Assembly (NCBI GenBank): GCA_900540275.1
Contig: UQFO01000019.1
Coordinates: 1-46,216, forward strand
Direction: 5' to 3'
DNA length: 46,216 bases
Source of the DNA: an uncultured Oscillospiraceae bacterium
GTDB taxonomy: Bacteria > Bacillota > Clostridia > Oscillospirales > Acutalibacteraceae
Shown here one piece after another: positions 16,919 through 24,922 of the stretch. Within the stretch, counting starts at the first letter, position 1, and each line of letters starts with the position of its first letter. The translations under genes were made by a program, and so were the position numbers. The notes below the pieces were generated by a model. It was given only the letters and a program-made list of their open reading frames with translations, searched no databases and was not told the DNA's origin.

Positions 16919-17773
16919 GTGACAATCTTGGAACAATATAAACAGGCGGAACAAAGTATTGTTAAAAAATATAAAAAGGCAATATGGAACCGTTTTATCG
17001 GCGGCATCAAGGATTACAGGCTGATAGAGGAGGGCGACCGCATTGCGGTCTGCATCTCCGGCGGGAAGGATTCCATGCTGCTTGCCAAATGTATGCAGCG
17101 GCTGCAAAAATACAGCGAATTCCCGTTTTCAGTAAAATATATTGTGATGGACCCGGGCTATAACGAGGCAAACAGAAAGCAAATTACCGATAACGCGGCG
17201 CTGCTTGGAATACCGGTTGAAATCTTTGACACCAATATTTTCCGTGTGGTCAAATGGGGGGAAGGCTCTCCGTGCTATCTGTGCGCGCGTATGCGAAGAG
17301 GCCACCTGTACCGCGCGGCAAAGGAAGCGGGCTGCAATAAAATTGCGCTCGGACACCATTTTGACGATGTGATTGAAACCATACTGATGAGCATGCTGTA
17401 CGGAGGGGAAATTAAAACGATGATGCCCAAGCTCCACAGCACAAATTTTGAGGGGATGGAGCTGATTCGTCCGCTGTATCTGGTGCGGGAGCAGGATATC
17501 ATCTCCTGGGCGCGCTATAACGGCCTTCAATTTATCCGCTGTGCCTGCCGGTTTACGGAAAACCTCTCAAACGAAGACGCTTTGGGACACTCGAAACGCG
17601 CGGAGGTCAAACAGCTGCTTGCGGAATTAAGAAAGCGCAGCGGTTATATCGACAGAAATATTTTCAGCAGCGTGCATCACATAAACCTTTCGACGGTAAT
17701 CGGGTACAAGGAAGGGGAAGACGAACCGGTACATACATTTTTGGAAACTTATGAGAGGGATTCACAGCTATGA
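16919..17773 (+). CDS. TtcA-like PP-loop ATPase (tRNA 2-thiolation family)
   Basis: The 284-residue protein has the PP-loop SGGKDSMLL near residue 45 and the TtcA-type CYLCARMRRG (CxxC) motif. A third cysteine lies in FIRCACRFTE, where E. coli TtcA has its third cluster ligand, and GHHFDDVIETILMSMLYGG matches the family. TtcA adds sulfur to cytidine 32 of tRNA through a [4Fe-4S] cluster. The same superfamily holds other thiolases, so the exact base is uncertain. The GTG at 16919 is the most upstream start and a TTG at 16928 is possible; the ribosome binding site is weak. It overlaps the next gene by ATGA. Confidence 0.85.
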   Translation: MTILEQYKQAEQSIVKKYKKAIWNRFIGGIKDYRLIEEGDRIAVCISGGKDSMLLAKCMQRLQKYSEFPFSVKYIVMDPGYNEANRKQITDNAALLGIPVEIFDTNIFRVVKWGEGSPCYLCARMRRGHLYRAAKEAGCNKIALGHHFDDVIETILMSMLYGGEIKTMMPKLHSTNFEGMELIRPLYLVREQDIISWARYNGLQFIRCACRFTENLSNEDALGHSKRAEVKQLLAELRKRSGYIDRNIFSSVHHINLSTVIGYKEGEDEPVHTFLETYERDSQL

Positions 17774-18456
17774 TTTTAAAGATTCGCTCGGAAATGGACG
17801 ACAGCAACAGGGGATATTATGCCGTCGCGTTTGGCGGCAAAACTAAATTTATAGATAAAGACTCGCCGGAGGTTTGCTTTGAATGTACCCCGGCCGCTGT
17901 TCATTATGTAGAAATCCGCCATCTTACGCAGGGAAAGATGACGCCGCTCAAATGGGGATGGTTTTATTTAAGGGAAATCATTTTGTCCATTTTATTCTTT
18001 TTTACGCTCGACCAGGCGCATTGGTCCCAAAGGGCAATCGCTTTCCATACAACGAAGAAAATCACATTCAATCCAGCGCCGAAGGAAGAAGCGCTGTTCG
18101 AAATCCGGCTCAAAAACGAAGGCTTCGACCGCAAAACAGGGAAGCTGCCGCTTCCCAACATCCTGCTTCGTTCCAACTGCGCCGTTTTAAAGCAGGAAAC
18201 GGCTTACATGCCAAATATGGACGATATAACGCTTTGTTTTATCGGCTGCATCATAAAATACGCGTTTCCCGCGGCTGTTGCCACCGCGCTTTTGGTTTGG
18301 GGCATCGTATCAGCCGTTTTCTCAGCAAATATCGGCTGGCTGGTTGTATTCTCATGCGTTCAGGCGGCGGTTTTGGCGTCCGGTATACCATACCTTTACC
18401 GGAATATCAAAACAAGGAGGCAAATGCTGGAGGAAATTAAAAACAGGAAGCTTTAG
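17770..18456 (+). CDS. Hypothetical membrane protein
   Basis: This 228-residue protein has no family I recognise. Residues 1-75 look like a soluble beta-rich domain. Residues about 76-95 (REIILSILFFFTLDQ) form a possible membrane segment, followed by a polar domain. Two hydrophobic segments lie near 155-175 and 178-205, and the tail is basic (YRNIKTRRQMLEEIKNRKL). Coupling to the upstream TtcA-like gene (ATGA overlap) suggests co-expression but not a function. Confidence 0.75.
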   Translation: MILKIRSEMDDSNRGYYAVAFGGKTKFIDKDSPEVCFECTPAAVHYVEIRHLTQGKMTPLKWGWFYLREIILSILFFFTLDQAHWSQRAIAFHTTKKITFNPAPKEEALFEIRLKNEGFDRKTGKLPLPNILLRSNCAVLKQETAYMPNMDDITLCFIGCIIKYAFPAAVATALLVWGIVSAVFSANIGWLVVFSCVQAAVLASGIPYLYRNIKTRRQMLEEIKNRKL

Positions 18457-18482
18457 CGGCCTGTTTCAGCAGGGATAGGCCA

Positions 18483-19085
18483 ATGGATAACACCCTTGGC
18501 GTTCGGCAAAAGGAGCTGATTACCGTGGGCGAATTGATTAAATTTTCCAATAGGGAAGAATTCAGGAGCTGGCTGTCCGAAAATTGCAGGTCTGACGCCG
18601 GCGTTTGGCTGCTTTTTGGAAAGGCGGGCGGGCCCAAAACAGTGAAAGCAAGCGAAGCGCTGGAAGAAGCCCTCTGCTATGGATGGATAGACGGGCAGAT
18701 GCAGCGTATCGATGATAAAACCTATAAAAAATACTTTTCTATGCGCAGGGAAAACAGCAGTTGGTCTGAAAAAAACAAAGTGCTGGCAGTAAAACTGGAA
18801 AAACAGGGGCGTATGACCGAATATGGCAGAAGAAAAATAGAAGACGCTATGAAAAACGGCCAATGGAACGCCCAAAAGCCTCCGGAAGTGACAGAGGAAC
18901 AGGTAACGGCTATATCTGAGCTGCTGGAAGAATACGAACCCGCATATACAAATTTTATGTCTATGCCTCCATCCGTCAAGAAAACATATACGAAGGCATA
19001 TCTTGATGCAAAGACAGACGCGGGGCGTACAAAACGCTTATCCTGGATGGTGGAACGGCTCAATAAAAACTGGAAGCCGATGTGA
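18483..19085 (+). CDS. YdeI/OmpD-associated family protein
   Basis: The 200-residue protein contains the YdeI-family blocks FRSWLSENCRSDAGVWLLF, EALCYGWIDGQMQRIDDKTY, KYFSMRRENSSWSEKNKV and the C-terminal RTKRLSWMVERLNKNWKPM. This family is common in bacteria and has been linked to bacteriocin protection and stress. Its biochemical function is not established. The ATG at 18483 follows a GGGATAGG stretch. Confidence 0.85.
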   Translation: MDNTLGVRQKELITVGELIKFSNREEFRSWLSENCRSDAGVWLLFGKAGGPKTVKASEALEEALCYGWIDGQMQRIDDKTYKKYFSMRRENSSWSEKNKVLAVKLEKQGRMTEYGRRKIEDAMKNGQWNAQKPPEVTEEQVTAISELLEEYEPAYTNFMSMPPSVKKTYTKAYLDAKTDAGRTKRLSWMVERLNKNWKPM

Positions 19086-19149
19086 GCCGGTTTCCGTTCG
19101 TTTAAGCATTATTACCGGCATATTGGGAAGAAAAGAGGTGGCGGCAGAA

Positions 19150-19734
19150 TTGAATCACGAAACGCAGCGCCTAATCCTGCGCCCCTGGCGGGAGAGCGAC
19201 GCGCAGGCGTTATATGAATATGCAAAAGACCCCCAGGTAGGGCCGGCTGCGGGCTGGCCGCCTCATACAAGCGTAGAAAACAGCCGTAAAATCATCAGGG
19301 ATGTGCTTTCCGCACCCGAAACCTACGCGGTCGTGCTGAAAGAGACAGACAGGCCCGCCGGCAGTATCGGGCTGATGGTTGGCAAACAGAGCAGTCTCGG
19401 TATCGGATGTAATGAAGGGGAGCTAGGCTATTGGCTCGGGGTTCCATATTGGGGGCGCGGACTGATTCCCGAAGCGGCCATGGCGCTCATCAAATATGGT
19501 TTTGAAGGCCTGCGGTTAACGAAAATATGGTGCGGCTATTTCGAGGGCAATGAAAAATCGCGCCGCGTACAGGAAAAGTGCGGCTTTCGTTACCATCACA
19601 CAAACGAGGGCATCGAATGTCCGCTGATGGGGGATATCAGGACGGAACACGTCACCTGCCTTACAAAAGAAGCGTGGAAAAAGCGAATACTGAAAAATGA
19701 GATGGAACGTAAACAAGCAAAGCGTTCAATTTAA
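19150..19734 (+). CDS. GNAT family N-acetyltransferase (RimJ/RimL-like)
   Basis: The protein begins ETQRLILRPWRESDAQALYE, the classic RimJ/RimL-type opening. It has GELGYWLGVPYWGRGLIPEA for acetyl-CoA binding and NEKSRRVQEKCGFRY near the end. About 194 residues is normal. The TTG at 19150 is chosen because a GAGGTGG site lies 8 nt upstream. A GTG at 19138 would overlap that site, and longer frames run into the previous gene. These enzymes acetylate alpha-amino groups or small amines; the substrate is unknown. Confidence 0.87.
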   Translation: MNHETQRLILRPWRESDAQALYEYAKDPQVGPAAGWPPHTSVENSRKIIRDVLSAPETYAVVLKETDRPAGSIGLMVGKQSSLGIGCNEGELGYWLGVPYWGRGLIPEAAMALIKYGFEGLRLTKIWCGYFEGNEKSRRVQEKCGFRYHHTNEGIECPLMGDIRTEHVTCLTKEAWKKRILKNEMERKQAKRSI

Positions 19735-19760
19735 CTTTTTTGGGATTCAAAATAAATATA

Positions 19761-19799
19761 AAAAGGGCGGCATGGCTTAAAAGACCATGCCGCCCTTTT
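19761..19799. terminator. Bidirectional intrinsic terminator between GNAT and copA
   Basis: A perfect 15-bp stem, AAAAGGGCGGCATGG pairing with CCATGCCGCCCTTTT around a 9-nt loop, lies between two convergent genes. A T tract follows on both strands, so it can end both transcripts. Confidence 0.92.
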
Positions 19800-19809
19800 G
19801 TCCGTTTTA

Positions 19810-20022
19810 TCAAACCTGGTCCGTCTTGACGGAATAGCCCGCATCCGTTACCGCGCGAATAACCGCCTCGTCGTCGATATAGCCGTTTGCACTTACCGTC
19901 GCCATTTTACTGTCGAGGTCTACCGTTGCGGTTATTCCGTCGAGCGCGTTGAGTGCCTGCTCCACGCGGCTGCTGCAATGCCCGCAGGACATACCTTCTA
20001 TAATATACGTTTTCGCTGCCAT
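19810..20022 (-). CDS. copZ: Possible internal, in-frame CopZ-like copper chaperone
   Basis: Within copA, an ATG at 20022 is preceded by GGAGG with 8-nt spacing and would yield exactly 70 residues, the size of a free-standing CopZ. The product has one ferredoxin-like heavy-metal domain with the Cu(I) motif MSCGHC near residues 11-16. A promoter-like unit lies just upstream, within the AT-rich linker of copA. What is seen is the signal set. That a separate protein is made is inferred. The arrangement may be a copA-copZ operon fused by loss of the copA stop. Confidence 0.55.
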   Translation of the reverse strand: MAAKTYIIEGMSCGHCSSRVEQALNALDGITATVDLDSKMATVSANGYIDDEAVIRAVTDAGYSVKTDQV

Positions 20023-22344
20023 CTTTGTTTCCTCCGTTTCCAAATCGATTGTTTTGATTATATCATGGATTTCTGTAGAATTTAAGCGCTTTGCGCGGCT
20101 TTTTTTGTGCTTTTCAGGCCGGAAGCGGAATAGCCGCAGCGCGTTCATCACAACGCAGACGGAGCTTAGGCTCATCGCGGCGGCGGCAAACATCGGGTTT
20201 AATAGCCAGCGGAATACACCGTAAAACACACCCGCGGCAACCGGAATCCCAAGCACATTATAGATAAACGCCCAAAACAGGTTTTCTTTTATATTGCGTA
20301 AAACGGCCTTGCTCAGCATAATTGCTGTCGCGCCGTCCCGCAAATCGCTTTTCATCAGGACGATATCCGCGGACTCAATCGCAATATCGGTGCCAGCGCC
20401 GATTGCAATGCCTACGTCGGCGCTGGCAAGCGCCGGGGCGTCGTTGATGCCGTCGCCGACCATTGCGACCCTCCTGCCGTGCTTTTTAAGCGCGCTTACC
20501 ACCATTTCCTTCTGGTGGGGGAGAACCTCAGCAATGATGTTGCGGATACCGAGCTGTTTTGCAATCGCGTTTGCGGTCGTTTTGTTGTCGCCTGTCAGTA
20601 CAACCGTGTCGATGCCGAGCTCTTCAAATTGTGCGATTGCCTCGCGGCTGGTGGCCTTTACTGTGTCTGCTACGGCAATAATGCCGAGCACCCGCTCCTC
20701 GTCCGCAAAAAACAGCGAGGTTTTACCCTCCTGCGCGCAGGCGTCCGCTTTTTCAAGCGCCGTACTTAAATCGATGTTCAGCTCCTCCATCAAACGGCGG
20801 TTTCCGGCAAAAAACGTTCTGTCTTCTATTTTTGCCTCGATACCCTTTCCTGTATGGTCGCGGAAATCGTGCGCGCTTTGTATTTCCAGCTGGTTATCGC
20901 TTACGTATTCATTGATGGCGCCTGCAATCGGATGGTCCGACGGCCTTTCCAGGGAACCCGCGACCTGGAGCAAACGTTCTTTTGACGCGCCGGATAAAGG
21001 GAAAATGTCGGTCACGCGCGGCTTTCCCTCCGTAATAGTGCCGGTTTTGTCGAGCACGACGGTATCGATGCCGTGGGCCGTCTCAAGCGCCTCCGCGGAT
21101 TTTATCAAAATACCGTACTGCGCGCCCTTACCCGTACCGACCATAACGGCCGTCGGCGTGGCAAGGCCTAGCGCGCATGGGCAGCTGATGACGAGCACGG
21201 CGATTCCGGCGGACAACGCAAACCCTACCGTATGGCCGAGCAGCAGCCAGACTGCGATGACCACCGCGGCGATGCACATGACGACCGGAACAAAAATACC
21301 CGCGATTTTATCCGCCAGCCGCGCGATTGGGGCTTTTGAGGAAGCCGCCTCATCGACAAGCCGGATGATGTTCGAGAGTGTGGTATCCGCGCCGACCTTC
21401 AAAGCCTTCACCTTGATAAAGCCAGAGGTTACGCCCGTCGCGCTAATGACTTTGTCGCCCTCTTTTTTATCGACAGGGATACTCTCGCCCGTAATGGCCG
21501 CTTCGTCAACCGACGCCGTACCGTATACAACCACGCCGTCAACCGGAACGGAACTGCCGGAGCGCACGACGACGATATCGCCTTCTTTGATATCCTCGGC
21601 GGGAATTTCCCGCTCCTGGCCATTTTCCTCGATAACGGCGGTTTTGGGGGCAAGCTCTATGAGCTTGCTGATTGCCTCAGACGTTTTTCCCTTGGAGCGC
21701 GTTTCCAAAAATTTTCCGACGGTAATGAGCGTTAATATCATGCCGGCCGACTCAAAATATAAATCCATCGCATAGCCGTGCGCGGCGTGCGTATCGGCTG
21801 CCGTGATAATCATAATGGTATTGAACACACCGTACAGAAAGGCGGCGGCGCTGCCCACGGCAATCAGCGTGTCCATATTCGGGCTGCCTTTAAAGAGCGA
21901 TTTAAAGCCGACTGTAAAATATTTAAAATTAATGACAATAATTGGTATTGTCAGCAGCAGCTGGGTGAGGGAAAAGCCGGTGTAGTTTTCTCCGAAAATA
22001 TCTACACCTACCATATGTCCCATTGATATTGTAAATAGCGGGATTAAAAAAATAACAGATAGGATTAGGCGCCTTTTCAGCTTCCTGCTTTCATCGGCCG
22101 ATATATCCTTCGGCGATTTGAGCGCCTTGCCGCTTTCGTTTATCTTCGTGTTGTAGCCTGCGCCGGAAACGGCTGTGGCAATATCGTCAGGCGAAACCGC
22201 GTTTTCATCATAGACGACGTTCATGCTGTTCGTCATCAGGCTGACTTCCACGTCCTTTACGCCGTCAAGCTTTGAAACGGCTTTTTCTACGTGCGCCACG
22301 CACGAGGAGCAGGTCATACCTGATACGTCAAATTTCTTTTTCAA
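19810..22344 (-). CDS. copA: Copper-translocating P-type ATPase with N- and C-terminal metal-binding domains
   Basis: This 844-residue P1B-type ATPase exports Cu(I). It has an N-terminal heavy-metal domain (GMTCSSC), eight membrane segments, ITGES in the actuator, CPCALGLATPTAV in the membrane, DKTGTITEGKP (phosphorylated Asp), SDHPIAGAI and GDGINDAPAL. After the last membrane helix a polar linker of about 35 residues leads to a second heavy-metal domain (GMSCGHCSSRV) resembling the chaperone CopZ. The TTG at 22344 lies 8 nt after GGAGG; an in-frame GTG three codons earlier sits too close to it. The C-terminal domain has its own promoter and ribosome binding site. Confidence 0.95.
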   Translation of the reverse strand: MKKKFDVSGMTCSSCVAHVEKAVSKLDGVKDVEVSLMTNSMNVVYDENAVSPDDIATAVSGAGYNTKINESGKALKSPKDISADESRKLKRRLILSVIFLIPLFTISMGHMVGVDIFGENYTGFSLTQLLLTIPIIVINFKYFTVGFKSLFKGSPNMDTLIAVGSAAAFLYGVFNTIMIITAADTHAAHGYAMDLYFESAGMILTLITVGKFLETRSKGKTSEAISKLIELAPKTAVIEENGQEREIPAEDIKEGDIVVVRSGSSVPVDGVVVYGTASVDEAAITGESIPVDKKEGDKVISATGVTSGFIKVKALKVGADTTLSNIIRLVDEAASSKAPIARLADKIAGIFVPVVMCIAAVVIAVWLLLGHTVGFALSAGIAVLVISCPCALGLATPTAVMVGTGKGAQYGILIKSAEALETAHGIDTVVLDKTGTITEGKPRVTDIFPLSGASKERLLQVAGSLERPSDHPIAGAINEYVSDNQLEIQSAHDFRDHTGKGIEAKIEDRTFFAGNRRLMEELNIDLSTALEKADACAQEGKTSLFFADEERVLGIIAVADTVKATSREAIAQFEELGIDTVVLTGDNKTTANAIAKQLGIRNIIAEVLPHQKEMVVSALKKHGRRVAMVGDGINDAPALASADVGIAIGAGTDIAIESADIVLMKSDLRDGATAIMLSKAVLRNIKENLFWAFIYNVLGIPVAAGVFYGVFRWLLNPMFAAAAMSLSSVCVVMNALRLFRFRPEKHKKSRAKRLNSTEIHDIIKTIDLETEETKMAAKTYIIEGMSCGHCSSRVEQALNALDGITATVDLDSKMATVSANGYIDDEAVIRAVTDAGYSVKTDQV
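20057..20085 (-). promoter_or_regulatory. Candidate promoter inside copA driving the CopZ-like domain
   Basis: On the minus strand TTAAAT (20080-20085) and a perfect TATAAT (20057-20062) are 17 nt apart, and TGA before the -10 creates an extended -10 element. The expected start near 20050 leaves about 28 nt before the internal ATG at 20022. Confidence 0.55.
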
Positions 22345-22373
22345 AGGCGCCACCTCCGCTTGTTTTCAAGGGT

Positions 22374-22402
22374 ATCGTAATCCAATTTCAGGAAATTGTC
22401 AA
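22374..22402 (-). promoter_or_regulatory. copA promoter with palindromic spacer
   Basis: On the minus strand TTGACA (22397-22402) and TACGAT (22374-22379) are 17 nt apart. The spacer holds the palindrome AATTTC-nn-GAAATT (22384-22397), a plausible repressor site. No csoR, copY or cueR gene is present in the window. Confidence 0.65.
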
Positions 22403-22427
22403 ACAGCGTGTTGCAAATACAACTTTG

Positions 22428-22465
22428 TGAAAAACAAAAAATCCTCCGTCCCGAAGGGCGGAGGA
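22428..22465 (-). terminator. Intrinsic terminator after spo0A
   Basis: On the minus strand a stem of about 10 bp (TCCTCCGCCC pairing with GGACGGAGGA, one G-T pair, loop TTCG) is followed by ATTTTTTGTTTTTC. It begins 25 nt past the spo0A stop. Confidence 0.85.
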
Positions 22466-22489
22466 CCTGGAAAACATAAGAATAAAAGC

Positions 22490-23275
22490 TTATCCTGCGT
22501 TTCTCATCTGTAATCTTAACTTGTCAGAAATCATTGCGATGAATTCACTGTTCGTGGGCTTTCCTCTGCCATTGTGAATAGTATAACCAAAATAAGAGTT
22601 TAATACATCCACATCTCCTCTGTCCCAAGCGACCTCAATCGCGTGGCGGATTGCCCGTTCTACCCTGGAGGAGGTTGTCTCATATTTTTTCGCAACGGAA
22701 GGATAGAGCTGTTTCGTGACTGCGTTGATGATTTCTGGCTTTTCGACGGACATAATAATAGAGTCCCTTAAATAGTGGTAACCTTTGATATGCGCCGGTA
22801 CGCCGATTTGATGAAGAATTTCCGTAACCGTCACTTCCAGCGAAATTTCGTGTTTATCCGTTTTACCCTGCACCGGCAGGCCCGTTGATTGGCTGTTTTT
22901 ATTGTTGACCAGACGGACAATGTTCTGCGCAAGCTCAGATACATTAAACGGCCTCAAAACAAAATAAGAAGCGCCCGCAGACATAATTTCACGTTCGAGC
23001 GCAGGGCTGTCGTAAGCGGAAAGGATAACAAACATAGGCTTGTTCTCCTTTGCCGTATTCGACATGGAATGCAGCACGCCGATACCGTCGATCCTAGTCA
23101 TAAACAGGTCGAGCAAAACGATATCGGGCTTTTGCGCGTCAATTTTTTCCAGAAGCTCGATGCCGTCTTTTGAGCAGACTTGTACATCTATACCGTAATG
23201 CGCGAAAGTGTCGTACTGGTCCCGACTAAAATCGGCAGGATCTTCTGTAATCAGTGCTTTAATCTGGTTTTCCAT
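22490..23275 (-). CDS. spo0A: Sporulation master regulator Spo0A
   Basis: This 261-residue response regulator activates entry into sporulation after phosphorylation by the phosphorelay or by orphan kinases. The C-terminal DNA-binding domain is strongly conserved (SSRVERAIRHAIEVAWDRGD, KPTNSEFIAMISDKLRL). The receiver keeps the phosphoacceptor Asp56, but has Thr60 instead of the usual Pro and Arg108 instead of the near-invariant Lys. The acidic pair is Glu-Asp (11-12). The ATG at 23275 follows a GGGGGAG site; a longer frame upstream is not family-like. It lies downstream of spoIVB in the standard order. Confidence 0.95.
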   Translation of the reverse strand: MENQIKALITEDPADFSRDQYDTFAHYGIDVQVCSKDGIELLEKIDAQKPDIVLLDLFMTRIDGIGVLHSMSNTAKENKPMFVILSAYDSPALEREIMSAGASYFVLRPFNVSELAQNIVRLVNNKNSQSTGLPVQGKTDKHEISLEVTVTEILHQIGVPAHIKGYHYLRDSIIMSVEKPEIINAVTKQLYPSVAKKYETTSSRVERAIRHAIEVAWDRGDVDVLNSYFGYTIHNGRGKPTNSEFIAMISDKLRLQMRNAG

Positions 23276-23309
23276 AGTTTCTCCCCCAAGTTGTTTATTT
23301 GACGGTCTT

Positions 23310-23338
23310 ATATTACCATATTTTGGTAAATTAAGCAA
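23310..23338 (-). promoter_or_regulatory. Promoter of spo0A with inverted repeat
   Basis: On the minus strand TTGCTT (23333-23338) and TAATAT (23310-23315) are 17 nt apart, about 40 nt before the spo0A start. TTACCA and TGGTAA (23313-23329) form a perfect 6-bp inverted repeat overlapping the -10 and spacer. It is not a recognisable 0A box. Readthrough from spoIVB may add to expression, as no terminator separates the two genes. Confidence 0.5.
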
Positions 23339-23392
23339 GTGTTTACAGCAACTTTTTTTCAAAAAAGGGGAAAATATTTTTGTAAGCCAAAA

Positions 23393-24637
23393 TTAGGCGG
23401 CAGGATTCTCTGTTTTCGCGTCTGCTTCGGCAAAATCCGCCAGCATATTCTCTGCAAAGATGCCATAGCCCTTGTCGGGGTCGTTGACGAACACATGCGT
23501 GACCGCGCCGACAAGCTTGCCGTTTTGAATAATCGGGCTGCCGCTCATACCCTGGACGATGCCTCCCGTTTTATCAAGCAGCTCTTCGTCTGTAATTTTA
23601 ATTACCATATTTTTGGAAGCGGCGTCCTTGTTGTAGTCGATACTTTCAATTTCAATGTCGTAATATTTTGGCTGTCCGCCCGATACGGTCGTAATAATTT
23701 GCGCCCTGCCCGTTTTGGCCTCCTGCTTGGAGGCAACAGGGATTTCCTCGTGCTGCGCGGGAGCGCTGTCCATATAGCCGTATACGCCTGTTTCATCGTT
23801 TGCAATCAGCGTGCCGATTGCTGTGCTGTTGTCGAAATGTCCATTTAGGGAGCCTGGCGTACCCTTTACAGCCCTGGTAATGCTGTCAAGCGTTGCGCTG
23901 ACGATATCGCCCTCGGCGAGCGTCAGCAGTTCGCCTGTATCCACGTCGCATATTCCATGGCCGAGCGCTCCGAACGCGCCGGTCTGGGGAATATAAAACG
24001 TGACTGTACCAATTCCCGCGGAGCTGTCGCGAACCCAAAGGCCGATTTTATAATCGCCTTCCTCGTTCGTTTCAACGGGGGAAACGTTCAGATTGAATTT
24101 TTCCGTTCCGCGCATGACCTCAAAAGCAATTTTTCTGCCCCTGCTTTGTTCTACAATTTCTATCAGGTCTTCATTGCCGGAAACAGAACGGTTGTTCACC
24201 TTTAATATTACGTCGCCGACCTCAATCCCGCCCTCTTTCGCGGGACAGCAGCTTTTTCCGTTTACGGTAATGTCGTCCGTCTTGACGACCATAACGCCCT
24301 GCGTAAACATTTTAACACCAAACGGCGTTCCGCAGGGAACGACCTTTACGTCCTCGCTCACCTTGAGCGTTACGTCCTTTATCGGAAAAATGCCGCCGAG
24401 CATCAGCTTTCCTTCGACCTCACGGCTGTTTTGCCCGGACGTATGGCTTGCCGCTACCGTGCCGTTTGACGGCGCAGCCTGGAGCGACACGCCCGGGAAC
24501 TGCGGACTTTTCATATTCTGTAAATCCGTCACCCGGAAATCGTCCGGAAAATAGGCGGAAAACGCAGCGCCCGCGCCAAATAAGAGCAGGCATGCGGTTG
24601 TAAGAGCAACGGTAAATATTTTAACAAATTTTTTCAA
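23393..24637 (-). CDS. spoIVB: SpoIVB signalling serine peptidase
   Basis: SpoIVB is secreted by the forespore into the space between spore and mother cell. There it cleaves SpoIVFA, triggering sigma-K activation. The 414-residue protein has an N-terminal signal anchor (KIFTVALTTACLLLFGAGAAF), a PDZ domain (IEVGDVILKVNNRSVSGNEDL) and an S55 peptidase domain with GHGICD (catalytic His) and GMSGSPIIQNGKLVGAVTHV (catalytic Ser). The TTG at 24637 lies 8 nt after an AAAGGAGG site; the longer ATG-initiated frame lacks a signal-like start. No forespore promoter could be fixed confidently. Confidence 0.94.
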   Translation of the reverse strand: MKKFVKIFTVALTTACLLLFGAGAAFSAYFPDDFRVTDLQNMKSPQFPGVSLQAAPSNGTVAASHTSGQNSREVEGKLMLGGIFPIKDVTLKVSEDVKVVPCGTPFGVKMFTQGVMVVKTDDITVNGKSCCPAKEGGIEVGDVILKVNNRSVSGNEDLIEIVEQSRGRKIAFEVMRGTEKFNLNVSPVETNEEGDYKIGLWVRDSSAGIGTVTFYIPQTGAFGALGHGICDVDTGELLTLAEGDIVSATLDSITRAVKGTPGSLNGHFDNSTAIGTLIANDETGVYGYMDSAPAQHEEIPVASKQEAKTGRAQIITTVSGGQPKYYDIEIESIDYNKDAASKNMVIKITDEELLDKTGGIVQGMSGSPIIQNGKLVGAVTHVFVNDPDKGYGIFAENMLADFAEADAKTENPAA

Positions 24638-24874
24638 AACCAACACCTCCTTTTCCGTTGCTCTATTACTTTTCCACGCTGACGCCTTATTTAGATTGGA
24701 AAAGAGAATCGGCAGATGGATTTTTGGAAGCGGCTTTTGCTTTGAGCCGCTCAAGCTGCGATTATTTCCTGCTTTTTTATTTTTTTACAAAAATTGCTGT
24801 TTTATAAGCGGGATTCTCTGTTTTTAAAATTAAAAACAGTCACAATTTTTTTGCCGCGGCATATCCTATAAATA

Positions 24875-24903
24875 GGCGGAAAAAGGGACAAGTCCCATCC
24901 GCC
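24875..24903 (+). promoter_or_regulatory. Two-part hairpin in the leader of the 24923 gene
   Basis: GGCGG (24875-24879) pairs with CCGCC (24899-24903), and GGGAC (24885-24889) with GTCCC (24892-24896), leaving small internal loops. It ends 9 nt before the GGAGG site. No T tract follows, so it is more likely an mRNA-stability or translation element than a terminator. The remaining sequence between 24638 and 24874 is AT-rich with a palindrome TTGAGC-c-GCTCAA (24742-24754). Confidence 0.45.
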
Positions 24904-24922
24904 AAATTTATGGAGGTTGATT

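Noticed and set aside
20294..21775. 493-codon plus-strand open frame opposite copA
   Set aside because: It lies fully inside copA on the other strand, is Ser/Ala-rich, lacks a ribosome binding site and shows no family motifs. It is a shadow of GC-biased codon use.
23339..23392. Terminator between spoIVB and spo0A
   Set aside because: Only an AT-rich self-complementary stretch is seen, with no GC stem. The two genes are probably partly co-transcribed.
24855..24872. Forespore or mother-cell sigma promoter before the 24923 gene
   Set aside because: CATATCCT and TATAAAT resemble parts of sporulation or sigma-A -10 boxes, but no matching -35 could be found at the right distance.
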